DNA of 64,000 nucleotides from Streptomyces sp. f51. Its GTDB lineage: Bacteria > Actinomycetota > Actinomycetes > Streptomycetales > Streptomycetaceae. The notes under the pieces are model-generated. The model made no database searches. It saw only the letters and a list, made by a program, of their open reading frames with translations, and was not told the origin of the DNA. Location: positions 5,551,001-5,615,000 of the forward strand of contig NZ_CP149798.1 of the NCBI RefSeq assembly GCF_037940415.1, read 5' to 3'. The translations under genes were made by a program, and so were the position numbers. Below, one piece after another: positions 38,354-47,200 of the stretch (within the stretch, counting starts at the first letter, position 1; each line of letters begins with the position of its first letter).

Positions 38354-38454
38354 ACCGGGAATAGATCCGGCCCGCGCATCGCTTACATCACGACAACAAC
38401 CGTTCGATTCTTGCCCCAAAGGGGTGAGGTCGGTACGGGGAGGTAGACTCAAGA

Positions 38455-38733
38455 GTGTCTGGCCGGACGCGGGCCCGCGCATGCCCTGAACGCACCTGTG
38501 TGGGGTGCCGGGAGCGAGCGGCCAAGAGAGACTTGCTGCGCATCGTGGCGATCGAGGGTGAAGGTGTCCCCGATCATCGCGGTACGCTGCCTGGTCGGGG
38601 TGCGTACGTGCATCCCGTTCCGGTCTGTCTCGATCTGGCGGTCCGCCGCCGGGCGATCCCACGGGCGCTGCGCGCTCCGGGACCGCTCGACACAGCGGCG
38701 TTGCGCCTCTACGTCGAGCAGGCAGCACCGTAA
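38455..38733 (+). CDS. ylxR: YlxR family RNA-binding protein
   Basis: A 92-residue protein of the YlxR/DUF448 family, found between nusA and infB in most bacteria. The signature RTCVGCRERAAKRDLLRIV and the GRGAYVHP segment are clear. Family members bind RNA or act as nucleoid-associated regulators. The GTG at 38455 has GGGAGG upstream at a slightly long distance (12 bases). A TAGACT hexamer ends 5 bases before the start, so a leaderless transcript is also possible. A small CCCC-AAA-GGGG hairpin lies about 35 bases upstream. Confidence 0.94.
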   Translation: MSGRTRARACPERTCVGCRERAAKRDLLRIVAIEGEGVPDHRGTLPGRGAYVHPVPVCLDLAVRRRAIPRALRAPGPLDTAALRLYVEQAAP

Positions 38734-38881
38734 GAAGCGTCGTACGGAACCCCCGTGCGGCCCTGGTATTCCGCGAGTTGGAAGTAGGTCGAGATTGCGA
38801 TGAGCACTCGATGAGCACGCGATGAGTACGCCCATGAAGTAGCGACGGTCCGGACGCAGACCCGGACCTAAAAGGAGCGAA

Positions 38882-41800
38882 GTGGCTAAGGTCCGGGTAT
38901 ACGAACTCGCCAAGGAGTTCGGCGTAGAGAGCAAGGTCGTCATGGCCAAGCTCCAAGAACTCGGTGAATTCGTCCGTTCGGCGTCCTCGACGATCGAGGC
39001 CCCCGTCGTACGCAAACTGACAGATGCCCTCCAGCAGGGCAACGGTGGCGGCAAGCCCGCCCCGCGCAAGGCTGCCCCGGTGAAGCCGGGCGCCCCCTCC
39101 CCGGCGCAGGCCGCCCGTCCGGCCGCCCCGCGCCCGCCGGCCCCGAAGCCGGCCGCGGCCGAGAAGCCCGCGGCCGCTCCGGTGACCCCGGCGGCTGCGG
39201 GTCCGCGCCCGACTCCGGGTCCCAAGCCGGCCCCGAAGCCCGCTCCGGCGGCTCCGGCTCCGGTAGCGGCCGAGTTCACCGCGCCCCCGTCGGCGCCGGC
39301 CGCGCCGCAGCAGGCCCCCTCGGCTCCGGCCGCGGGTCCCCGTCCGGGCGCCCCGCGTCCCGCCGGTCAGGCCCCGCGTCCCGGTACCCGTCCGGCCGGT
39401 GGTCCCGGTCAGGGCGGTCAGGGCCGTGGAGACCGTCCCGAGCGCGGCGACCGTCAGGGCGCCCCGCGTCCCGGCGGCCAGGCCCCGCGTCCGGGTGGTG
39501 CCCGTCCCGCGGGTCCCCGTCCGGGCAACAACCCGTTCACCTCTGGTGGCTCCACCGGCATGGCGCGCCCGCAGGCGCCCCGTCCCGGCGGTGCCCCGCG
39601 TCCCGGTGGCGCCGGCGCCCCCGGCGGCCCGCGCCCGCAGGGTGCCGGCGGCCAGGACCGTGCTCCCCGTCCCCAGGGCGGTCCCGGCGGCGCTCCGCGT
39701 CCGCAGGGCGGTCCGGGCGGTGCCCGTCCGACTCCGGGCGGCATGCCCCGTCCGCAGGGTGGCGCTCCGCGTCCCGGCGGCGGTCCGGGCGGTAACCGTC
39801 CGAACCCCGGCATGATGCCCCAGCGTCCGGCCGCGGGCAGCCCGCGTCCCGGCGGCGGCCCCGGTGGCCGTGGTCCCGGTGCAGGCGGCGGTCGTCCCGG
39901 TGGTCCCGGCGGCGGTCGTCCGGGCGGCGGCTTCGCCGGTCGTCCGGCCGGTCCCGGCGGTGGCGGCGGCGGCTTCGCCGGTCGTCCCGGTGGTCCCGGT
40001 GGCGGTGGCGGCGGTTTCGCCGGCCGTCCGGGTGGTCCCGGCGGTGGCGGCGGCGGTCGTCCCGGCTTCGGCGGTCGTCCGGGTGGTCCCGGTGGCCGTG
40101 GTGGCACACAGGGTGCGTTCGGCCGTCCCGGCGGTCCGGCGCGTCGCGGTCGCAAGTCGAAGCGGCAGAGGCGCCAGGAGTACGAGGCCATGCAGGCCCC
40201 GTCGGTCGGCGGCGTGATGCTGCCTCGCGGCAACGGACAGTCCGTCCGCCTGTCGCGCGGTGCCTCGCTCACCGACTTCGCGGAGAAGATCAACGCCAAC
40301 CCGGCGTCGCTCGTCGCCGTGATGATGAACCTCGGCGAGATGGTCACTGCCACGCAGTCCGTCTCCGACGAGACCCTCCAGCTGCTCGCCGGCGAGATGA
40401 ACTACGTCATCGAGATCGTCAGCCCGGAGGAGGAGGACCGCGAGCTTCTCGAGTCCTTCGACATCGAGTTCGGCGAGGACGAGGGCGACGAGGACGACCT
40501 CGTGGTCCGTCCGCCGGTCGTGACCGTCATGGGTCACGTCGACCACGGTAAGACCCGCCTTCTCGACACCATCCGCAAGACGAACGTCGTCGCGGGCGAG
40601 GCCGGCGGTATCACGCAGCACATCGGTGCGTACCAGGTCGCGACCGAGGTCAACGGTGAAGAGCGCAAGATCACCTTCATCGACACCCCCGGTCACGAGG
40701 CGTTCACCGCCATGCGTGCCCGTGGTGCCAAGTCGACCGACATCGCGATCCTCGTGGTGGCGGCCAACGACGGCGTGATGCCCCAGACGATCGAGGCGCT
40801 GAACCACGCCAAGGCGGCCGACGTGCCGATCGTGGTCGCGGTCAACAAGATCGACGTCGAGGGTGCCGACCCGACCAAGGTGCGCGGTCAGCTCACCGAG
40901 TTCGGTCTGGTGGCCGAGGAGTACGGCGGCGACACGATGTTCGTCGACATCTCCGCCAAGCAGGGCCTCAACATCGAGAGCCTGCTGGAGGCCGTGGTCC
41001 TCACCGCGGACGCCTCGCTCGACCTGCGGGCCAACCCGGAGCAGGACGCGCAGGGTATCGCGATCGAGTCCCACCTCGACCGCGGTCGCGGTGCCGTCTC
41101 GACGGTCCTGGTCCAGCGCGGCACGCTGCGCATCGGCGACACGATGGTGGTCGGCGACGCGTACGGCCGTGTCCGGGCGATGCTCGACGACAACGGCAAC
41201 AACGTCGAGGAAGCGGGTCCGTCGACCCCCGTCCTGGTCCTGGGTCTCACCAACGTCCCCGGCGCCGGCGACAACTTCCTGGTCGTCGACGAGGACCGCA
41301 CGGCGCGTCAGATCGCCGAGAAGCGGGCGGCGCGCGAGCGCAACGCCAACTTCGCCCGCCGGGGTGTCCGGTTCTCCCTGGAGAACCTGGACGAGGCCCT
41401 CAAGGCCGGTCTGGTGCAGGAACTCAACCTCATCATCAAGGGCGACGCGTCCGGTTCGGTGGAGGCTCTCGAGTCCTCGCTGCTCCAGCTCGACGTCGGC
41501 GACGAGGTCGACATCCGTGTCCTGCACCGCGGTGTGGGTGCGGTCACCGAGTCCGACATCAACCTGGCGACCGGCTCCGACGCCATCGTCATCGGCTTCA
41601 ACGTCCGCGCTGCGGGCCGCGCGGCGCAGATGGCGGAGCGCGAGGGCGTCGACGTCCGGTACTACTCGGTGATCTACCAGGCCATCGAGGAGATCGAGGC
41701 GGCCCTGAAGGGCATGCTGAAGCCGGAGTACGAGGAGGTCGAGCTCGGCACGGCGGAGATCCGCGAGGTCTTCAAGTCGTCCAAGCTGGGCAACATCGCC

Positions 41801-42031
41801 GGTGTCCTGGTCCGCTCGGGCGAGGTCAAGCGCAACACCAAGGCGCGCCTCATCCGCGACGGCAAGGTCATCGCGGAGAGCCTCAACATCTCCGGGCTGC
41901 GTCGCTTCAAGGACGACGTCACCGAGATCCGCGAAGGGTTCGAGGGCGGTATCAACCTCGGCAACTTCAACGACATCAAGGTCGACGACGTCATCGCGAC
42001 GTACGAGATGCGCGAGAAGCCGCGCTCGTAA
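38882..42031 (+). CDS. infB: Translation initiation factor IF-2
   Basis: A 1049-residue GTPase that places initiator tRNA on the 30S subunit. The N-terminal IF2_N helix bundle (VRVYELAKEFGVESKVVMAKL) is followed by a very long Pro/Ala/Gly/Arg linker (about 60-420) that turns into repeats of GRPGGPGGGGGGFA. The GTPase domain starts near residue 545: G1 VMGHVDHGKT, G3 DTPGH, G4 NKID. Domains II to IV complete the protein. The GTG has AAAAGGAG just upstream. The length exceeds typical bacterial IF-2 because of the linker, as in other Streptomyces. Confidence 0.98.
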   Translation: MAKVRVYELAKEFGVESKVVMAKLQELGEFVRSASSTIEAPVVRKLTDALQQGNGGGKPAPRKAAPVKPGAPSPAQAARPAAPRPPAPKPAAAEKPAAAPVTPAAAGPRPTPGPKPAPKPAPAAPAPVAAEFTAPPSAPAAPQQAPSAPAAGPRPGAPRPAGQAPRPGTRPAGGPGQGGQGRGDRPERGDRQGAPRPGGQAPRPGGARPAGPRPGNNPFTSGGSTGMARPQAPRPGGAPRPGGAGAPGGPRPQGAGGQDRAPRPQGGPGGAPRPQGGPGGARPTPGGMPRPQGGAPRPGGGPGGNRPNPGMMPQRPAAGSPRPGGGPGGRGPGAGGGRPGGPGGGRPGGGFAGRPAGPGGGGGGFAGRPGGPGGGGGGFAGRPGGPGGGGGGRPGFGGRPGGPGGRGGTQGAFGRPGGPARRGRKSKRQRRQEYEAMQAPSVGGVMLPRGNGQSVRLSRGASLTDFAEKINANPASLVAVMMNLGEMVTATQSVSDETLQLLAGEMNYVIEIVSPEEEDRELLESFDIEFGEDEGDEDDLVVRPPVVTVMGHVDHGKTRLLDTIRKTNVVAGEAGGITQHIGAYQVATEVNGEERKITFIDTPGHEAFTAMRARGAKSTDIAILVVAANDGVMPQTIEALNHAKAADVPIVVAVNKIDVEGADPTKVRGQLTEFGLVAEEYGGDTMFVDISAKQGLNIESLLEAVVLTADASLDLRANPEQDAQGIAIESHLDRGRGAVSTVLVQRGTLRIGDTMVVGDAYGRVRAMLDDNGNNVEEAGPSTPVLVLGLTNVPGAGDNFLVVDEDRTARQIAEKRAARERNANFARRGVRFSLENLDEALKAGLVQELNLIIKGDASGSVEALESSLLQLDVGDEVDIRVLHRGVGAVTESDINLATGSDAIVIGFNVRAAGRAAQMAEREGVDVRYYSVIYQAIEEIEAALKGMLKPEYEEVELGTAEIREVFKSSKLGNIAGVLVRSGEVKRNTKARLIRDGKVIAESLNISGLRRFKDDVTEIREGFEGGINLGNFNDIKVDDVIATYEMREKPRS

Positions 42032-42043
42032 AGCGGTTGTGTG

Positions 42044-42079
42044 AGCTGGCCGGCGGTGAGAAGTCACCGTCGGCCAGCT
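42044..42079 (+). terminator. Terminator after infB
   Basis: A 16-bp stem with one G.T pair (AGCTGGCCGGCGGTGA at 42044-42059, TCACCGTCGGCCAGCT at 42064-42079) and a GAAG loop lies 13 bases after the infB stop. Confidence 0.8.
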
Positions 42080-42099
42080 TGCCGTTTACCCGATCGCAC

Positions 42100-42133
42100 G
42101 GTTCCCCGCGCCCCTCGAAGGGCGCGGGGAACC
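42100..42133. repeat. Streptomyces-type GC palindrome (REP-like) after infB
   Basis: A perfect 14-bp stem (GGTTCCCCGCGCCC, loop CTCGAA, complement at 42120-42133). From memory, palindromes with this CCCCGCGCCCCTnnAAGGGGCGCGGGG pattern occur many times in intergenic regions of Streptomyces genomes. It may act as a second terminator for infB or be a dispersed repeat. Confidence 0.65.
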
Positions 42134-42212
42134 GCGCGAGACGCCCCCACAGGGCCGCGGGACGGAAAACCCCCGCGAGCATCCCGGCCGTTCGTTGTAC
42201 GGTTCTGATGTC

Positions 42213-42233
42213 CCTGCCAAGCGCCTTGGCAGG
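42213..42233 (+). promoter_or_regulatory. Hairpin in the leader of the DUF503-rbfA-truB genes
   Basis: A perfect 9-bp stem with a 3-base loop (CCTGCCAAG-CGC-CTTGGCAGG) lies 36 bases upstream of the DUF503 start. It is the third hairpin in the 238-base gap after infB. It could be a leader structure or another terminator; no T-run follows. Confidence 0.4.
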
Positions 42234-42269
42234 CCGTCTACCCCGTACCGGCGGGACATCCGGTTACAC

Positions 42270-42563
42270 ATGTATGTGGGGACGCTGTCCTTCGATCTGC
42301 TCCTCGGCGATGTTCACTCGCTCAAGGAGAAACGCTCTCTCGTCCGGCCGATCGTCGCCGAACTCCAGCGGAAGTACGCGGTGAGTGCCGCCGAGACGGG
42401 CAACCAGGACCTTCACCGCAGGGCCGAGATCGGCCTGGCGGTGGTCTCCGGGGACACCCAGCACCTGGCCGACGTACTGGACCGGTGCGAACGGCTGGTC
42501 GCGGGCCGACCGGAGGTGGAACTGCTGTCGGTACGACGCAGGCTCCACAGCGACGAAGACTGA
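42270..42563 (+). CDS. DUF503 family protein
   Basis: A 97-residue conserved protein of the DUF503 (YlxP-like) family, often found between infB and rbfA. The conserved opening MYVGTLSFDLLLGDVHSLKEKR and the LLSVRRRLHSDED end are clear. Family members have a ferredoxin-like fold; no biochemical role is established to my knowledge. The ATG gives the conserved N-terminus although the upstream ribosome binding site is weak. An in-frame ATG 75 bases upstream would only add unconserved sequence. The rbfA gene starts 43 bases after the stop. Confidence 0.93.
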   Translation: MYVGTLSFDLLLGDVHSLKEKRSLVRPIVAELQRKYAVSAAETGNQDLHRRAEIGLAVVSGDTQHLADVLDRCERLVAGRPEVELLSVRRRLHSDED

Positions 42564-42606
42564 CGAAGACCGACGCAATACGCAAGGCGAAGAAGGAGAC
42601 GGACCA

Positions 42607-43056
42607 GTGGCCGACAACGCGCGGGCGAAGAGGCTGGCGGACCTCATCCGAGAGGTGGTGGCCCAGAAGCTGCAACGCGGGATCAAGGACCCGCGGCTCG
42701 GCACTCACGTCACCATCACGGACACCCGGGTCACCGGGGACCTCCGGGAGGCCACCGTCTTCTACACGGTGTACGGGGACGACGAGCAGCGTGCCGAGGC
42801 GGCCGCGGGCCTGGAGAGCGCCAAGGGCGTGCTCCGCTCGGCCGTCGGCGCGGCGGCGGGCGTGAAGTTCACGCCGACGCTGACGTTCGTCGCGGACGCC
42901 CTGCCGGACACCGCCAAGACCATCGAGGACCTGCTCGACAAGGCACGGGCCTCGGACGCGAAGGTGCGCGAGGTCTCGGCCGGCGCGGCCTTCGCGGGTG
43001 ACGCGGACCCGTACAAGAAGCCGGGCGAGGACGACGAGGACGACTCGGCTCGATGA
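42607..43056 (+). CDS. rbfA: Ribosome-binding factor A
   Basis: A 149-residue KH-like protein needed for late 16S rRNA processing and 30S maturation. It shows RAKRLADLIREVVAQKLQRG, DPRLGTHVTITDTRVTGDL and the conserved LTFVADALPDTAKTIEDLL. An acidic tail follows (GEDDEDDSAR). The GTG has GAAGGAG about 8 bases upstream. The truB gene begins inside its stop codon (ATGA), so the two are translationally coupled. Confidence 0.96.
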   Translation: MADNARAKRLADLIREVVAQKLQRGIKDPRLGTHVTITDTRVTGDLREATVFYTVYGDDEQRAEAAAGLESAKGVLRSAVGAAAGVKFTPTLTFVADALPDTAKTIEDLLDKARASDAKVREVSAGAAFAGDADPYKKPGEDDEDDSAR

Positions 43057-43958
43057 CGGAGAAGACCAAAACGCCCGACGGGCTTGTCATCGTGGACAAG
43101 CCGTCGGGCTTCACTTCGCACGACGTGGTCGCCAAGATGCGCGGGATCGCCAGGACCCGCAGGGTCGGCCACGCGGGCACCCTCGACCCCATGGCGACGG
43201 GCGTGCTCGTCCTCGGCGTCGAGAAGGCCACCAAGCTCCTCGGACACCTCGCGCTCACCGAGAAGGAGTACCTCGGCACGATCCGGCTCGGCCAGAACAC
43301 GCTGACCGACGACGCCGAGGGCGAGATCACCTCCTCCACGGACGCCTCCGCCGTGAAGCGCGACGCGATCGACGCCGGGGTGGCCAGGCTGACCGGCGCC
43401 ATCATGCAGGTGCCGTCCAAGGTCAGCGCCATCAAGATCGACGGCGTGCGCTCGTACAAGCGGGCGCGCGAGGGCGAGGAGTTCGAGATCCCGGCCCGCC
43501 CGGTGACCATCTCCTCGTTCGCGGTGTACGACATCCGTGACGCGGTCGCCGAGGACGGCACCCCGGTGCTCGACCTGGTCGTCTCCGTCGTCTGCTCGTC
43601 GGGCACGTACATCCGGGCCATCGCCCGCGACCTCGGCGCGGACCTGGGCGTCGGCGGTCACCTCACCGCCCTGCGCCGCACCCGCGTCGGCCCGTACAAG
43701 CTGGACTCCGCTCGTACCCTGGACCAGCTCCAGGAGGAGCTGACGGTCATGCCGATCGCGGAGGCGGCCGCGGCCGCGTTCCCGCGCTGGGACGTGGACT
43801 CCAAGCGGGCCCGGCTGCTGCTCAACGGCGTCCGGCTCGACATGCCCGACGAGTACGCGGGCAAGGGCACCGTCGCGGTCTTCGACCCCGAGGGGCAGTT
43901 CCTCGCGCTGGTCGAGGAGCAGAAGGGCAAGGCCAAGAGCCTGGCCGTCTTCGCCTGA
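43053..43958 (+). CDS. truB: tRNA pseudouridine(55) synthase TruB
   Basis: A 301-residue enzyme that makes pseudouridine 55 in the T-loop of tRNAs. The catalytic Asp lies in GHAGTLDPMATGVL, and KPSGFTSHDVV, EKEYLGTIRLG and SGTYIRAIARDLG are the other family segments. The C-terminal PUA-like part is present. It is the last clear member of the nusA-infB cluster. An imperfect GC hairpin (9-bp stem GAGCGGCGG, 44006-44039) about 50 bases after the stop may end the transcript. Confidence 0.97.
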   Translation: MTEKTKTPDGLVIVDKPSGFTSHDVVAKMRGIARTRRVGHAGTLDPMATGVLVLGVEKATKLLGHLALTEKEYLGTIRLGQNTLTDDAEGEITSSTDASAVKRDAIDAGVARLTGAIMQVPSKVSAIKIDGVRSYKRAREGEEFEIPARPVTISSFAVYDIRDAVAEDGTPVLDLVVSVVCSSGTYIRAIARDLGADLGVGGHLTALRRTRVGPYKLDSARTLDQLQEELTVMPIAEAAAAAFPRWDVDSKRARLLLNGVRLDMPDEYAGKGTVAVFDPEGQFLALVEEQKGKAKSLAVFA

Positions 43959-44221
43959 GCATCGCGCGCCCCGTCGGGCGCGCGGCCGGACGGACTGCGC
44001 CCGTGGAGCGGCGGTCACGGGGTCTCGTGCCCGCCGCTCGACGGTCCCCCCTCGGTTCCCCCACCCAAGGGTGTATCCATCCGAACCGCCGTATTCACCC
44101 CATCGGGCGGGCGCTCGGAGTGAACCGGGGGAGTAGACGGGGGCGCGTTTCCCGCACGATCTTTCCCGCTGATCAACTCGCCCCTACCGTCGGATCAGGA
44201 GCGCGGCGGGGAGGTTCGGGT

Positions 44222-47200
44222 ATGGCGGGGCGAGGCCCGCGGACCGGGTACGACGAGACGGCGGACGGCGCCGGTCGGACCGGGTACGGGGAGGCGGCGG
44301 ACGGCGCCGGACCTTCGGGCGACGACGCCCTCGTACGCATCAGCGACCTGGCCGGCCGCCCACGCGGCACGGGTTTCGCCGCCGACGACCACGGCACCGT
44401 GATCACCAGCCACGAGGCAGTCGACGGCCTGGCCCGGCTCGTCCTGCACGCCCCCGGCGGCCGTTCCCGTGTGCTCGGCGCCGACGCCGTCACACCCCTG
44501 CCCGCCCTCGGTCTCGCCCTCGTGCACACCGACGGTCTCGGCCTGGTCCCGCTCCCCGTCACCGTGCGGGACCGCGTCGCGACCGGCACGTACGTCAGAC
44601 TCGCCGCGGGCGGCTGGCGCGAGGCTCGTGTCCTGGACTCCTCCAGCGTGACGTACGAGACCGGCGGACGCAGCCATCTCCTGCGCGGCGCACTGGAGTT
44701 GGCGATCGGCACGGCGGGCGCGGACGCGCTCAGGCCGGGCGGCGGAGCATCCGGCGGACCGGTCCTGGACGCCCGCACCGGCGCGGTCGTGGCGGTCGTC
44801 GGCACCACCCTGCTCGCCCGCACCCCGTCCGGGGAGACCCCGGAAGGCCGTCGCGCGCCCGGTCTCGCCATCCCCGTGCGGGGCGCCGCGGAGCCGCTCG
44901 CCGAAGTGCTGGCCCGCAACGCTGCCACCGTGCCCGCGTACGGCGCCGATCTGAACCTCGCCGCCGCCCTGGAACTCACGGCGACCTCGGTGGGCTCGGA
45001 CGGACCCCGCCCACCCGTCGCGTCCGGGGCAGCCGGACCGTACGCCGGAATCGTCGAACGGGACGCCCCGGTAAGGGAGTTCACCGCGTTCGAGAGCGGT
45101 CCGGCCGTCGTCCTCGGGCTCGTCGGGCCGCCCGGCAGCGGCCGTACGACGGAACTCGCCGCCCTCGCCTCCCGCCGCCTCTGGGGACGCGCGCCGGCTC
45201 CCACGCTGTGGCTGCGCGGAGCCGACCTGCGCGCCGACGACACCTCGGTCGCGGACGCGGCGTCGCGTGCCCTGGAGCGCGCCGGACGGATCGTGGCCGC
45301 GTCCCGGCGCGGTCCCGGAGAGACCGGGGCGGTGGCCGCGCGGCGGTCCCCTGCCGCGACGAGCGTCCTGCCCCCCGAGGGATACGGCGGCGAACTCGGC
45401 GACATCGCCCCGGACCGCCTGGCCGAGCCCGCCCGCGCCGCCGGCCGTCCCCTCCTGCTGCTTCTCGACAGCCCCGAGGAGATGCCCCCCGAACTGGCGC
45501 ACCGCCTCCCCGCCTGGACCGAGGCGACGGCCGCGTGGCTGACGGAGACCGGCACCCGCCTGGTGGTCGCCTGCCGCGCGGAGTACTGGGAAGGGGCGGG
45601 CGCGGAATTCCCCGCGGACCTGCTGCACCGTCCCGAGCCGTGTCCGGGCGGCCCGTGGACCCCGGACCCGGACGGGCGGCCGGCCCCGGCCCTGCCGTCC
45701 TGTGTGCCGCTCGGCGACCTGAGCGAGGACGAGGGGCGGCGGGCCCGGTCCCTTGCCGGGATTCCGGAAGGCGTCCTCGCCCCGGGCGACGCACGCCATC
45801 CGCTGGTGCTGCGCCTGCTCTCCGAGGTGCTGGCCGCTCCGGTGGACCCGCCGCCACCGCCCGCCACGGCACAGGGCGCCCCCCACCTCGGCCGCGACGA
45901 CGTGTTCGCCGCCCATCTCGACCTGATGTGCCTGCGCGTCGCGGTGCGGCTCGCCGACGCGAACGGACTGCGCGGCACCGCGGTGCGCCGGCTCGCCGCC
46001 CGGGTCTCCGGGCAGGTCCACGAAGCCGCGCGGCGCTGTCTCGGCCCCGGACAGGGCCGCCTGGACCGGGCTTCCTTCGAGAGCGTCTTCCCCTGGGGAC
46101 CCGCCCGGGGGCGCCTCGCGGGCATCACCGGCTGGGCCTCCGCCGTCCTCACCGAAGGACTCCTCGTCCCCGCGGGCGACGGCTACCGCTTCGCCCACGA
46201 GGAGCTCGCCGACTGGATCCAGGGCTCCCACCTCGACCTGGACGCCGCACTGGCCGCCCTGGTCCACCGCGACCGCGCCACACCGGGTTCCGGCACTGGC
46301 TCCGACACCGTCACTGGCTCCGACACCGGCACGGGCTCCGACACCGGCTCCGGTTCAGGCACCGGCTCCGGCTCCCGTTCAAGCTCTGGCACGGGTGCCG
46401 GCCTCGGGTCCGGTTCCGGGCGTACGGAGACCTCGGCGCCCGGTCGTCGGCACGCCCGGCGTGACCGGTCCGGCGTGCCCGGCGCGGGAGCCGGTGAATC
46501 CGGCGCCCTCGCCCCCGGCGGACCGGACGCCGGGCCCGGCCGTCGGCATGCCGGGCGTGACCGGTCCGGCCCGCCCGGTGCGGGGGCCGGCGGTCCCGGC
46601 ACGGACCCCGCCCCCGTGCCGCGTCACAGGATCGGTCCCGTCGTCGAGACCCTGCTCCTGTCGGCCCGTCACCAGGACACCGCCGAACTGACCCTCCGCC
46701 TCGCGGACCTCGTCCACGCGATCGACGAACTGCTCCCCGAGGCTCCGGACGGGCCCGACTCCCCGCACACCGCCGCCCTCGGCAGCCGGCCGCCCGCCCC
46801 GCAGGGCGACTCCCTCTGGTGGGCCACCCGTCTGCTGACCACCGTCCTGCTCCGCGTGCCCGACGCCACCCCGCACACCGGCGCGCTGCGGCTGCTCACC
46901 GAGCGGATCGTGGCGTGGAGGCAGCAGGGCAGGGCCGTCCCGGAGGAGCTCGGCCCCGCGTTCTGGGTCGCGCTGCCCGTCCCGGACACGGAACGCTTCG
47001 ATCTGCTCAGGCGCCTGGTGGTGGCCGACCCCCGCCGGGCCCCGGCCACCGAGCCCGCGCACCCGGGCGGGGCCCCCGCCGCCCCGCGCCACCTCGACAC
47101 CGTCTCCCGACTCCTCGCCGCCGACCCCATCGCCGTACACCGGCACCTCACCCGCTGGTTCGACGACGAGCGGCCCCTGCCCGCGACGCCGAACGCGACC

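Noticed and set aside
37133..42067. A very long open frame on the reverse strand, antisense to nusA, ylxR and infB
   Set aside because: It mirrors the codon structure of the forward genes, which have clear families; its translation is Arg/Gly/Thr-rich low complexity without any recognisable domain.
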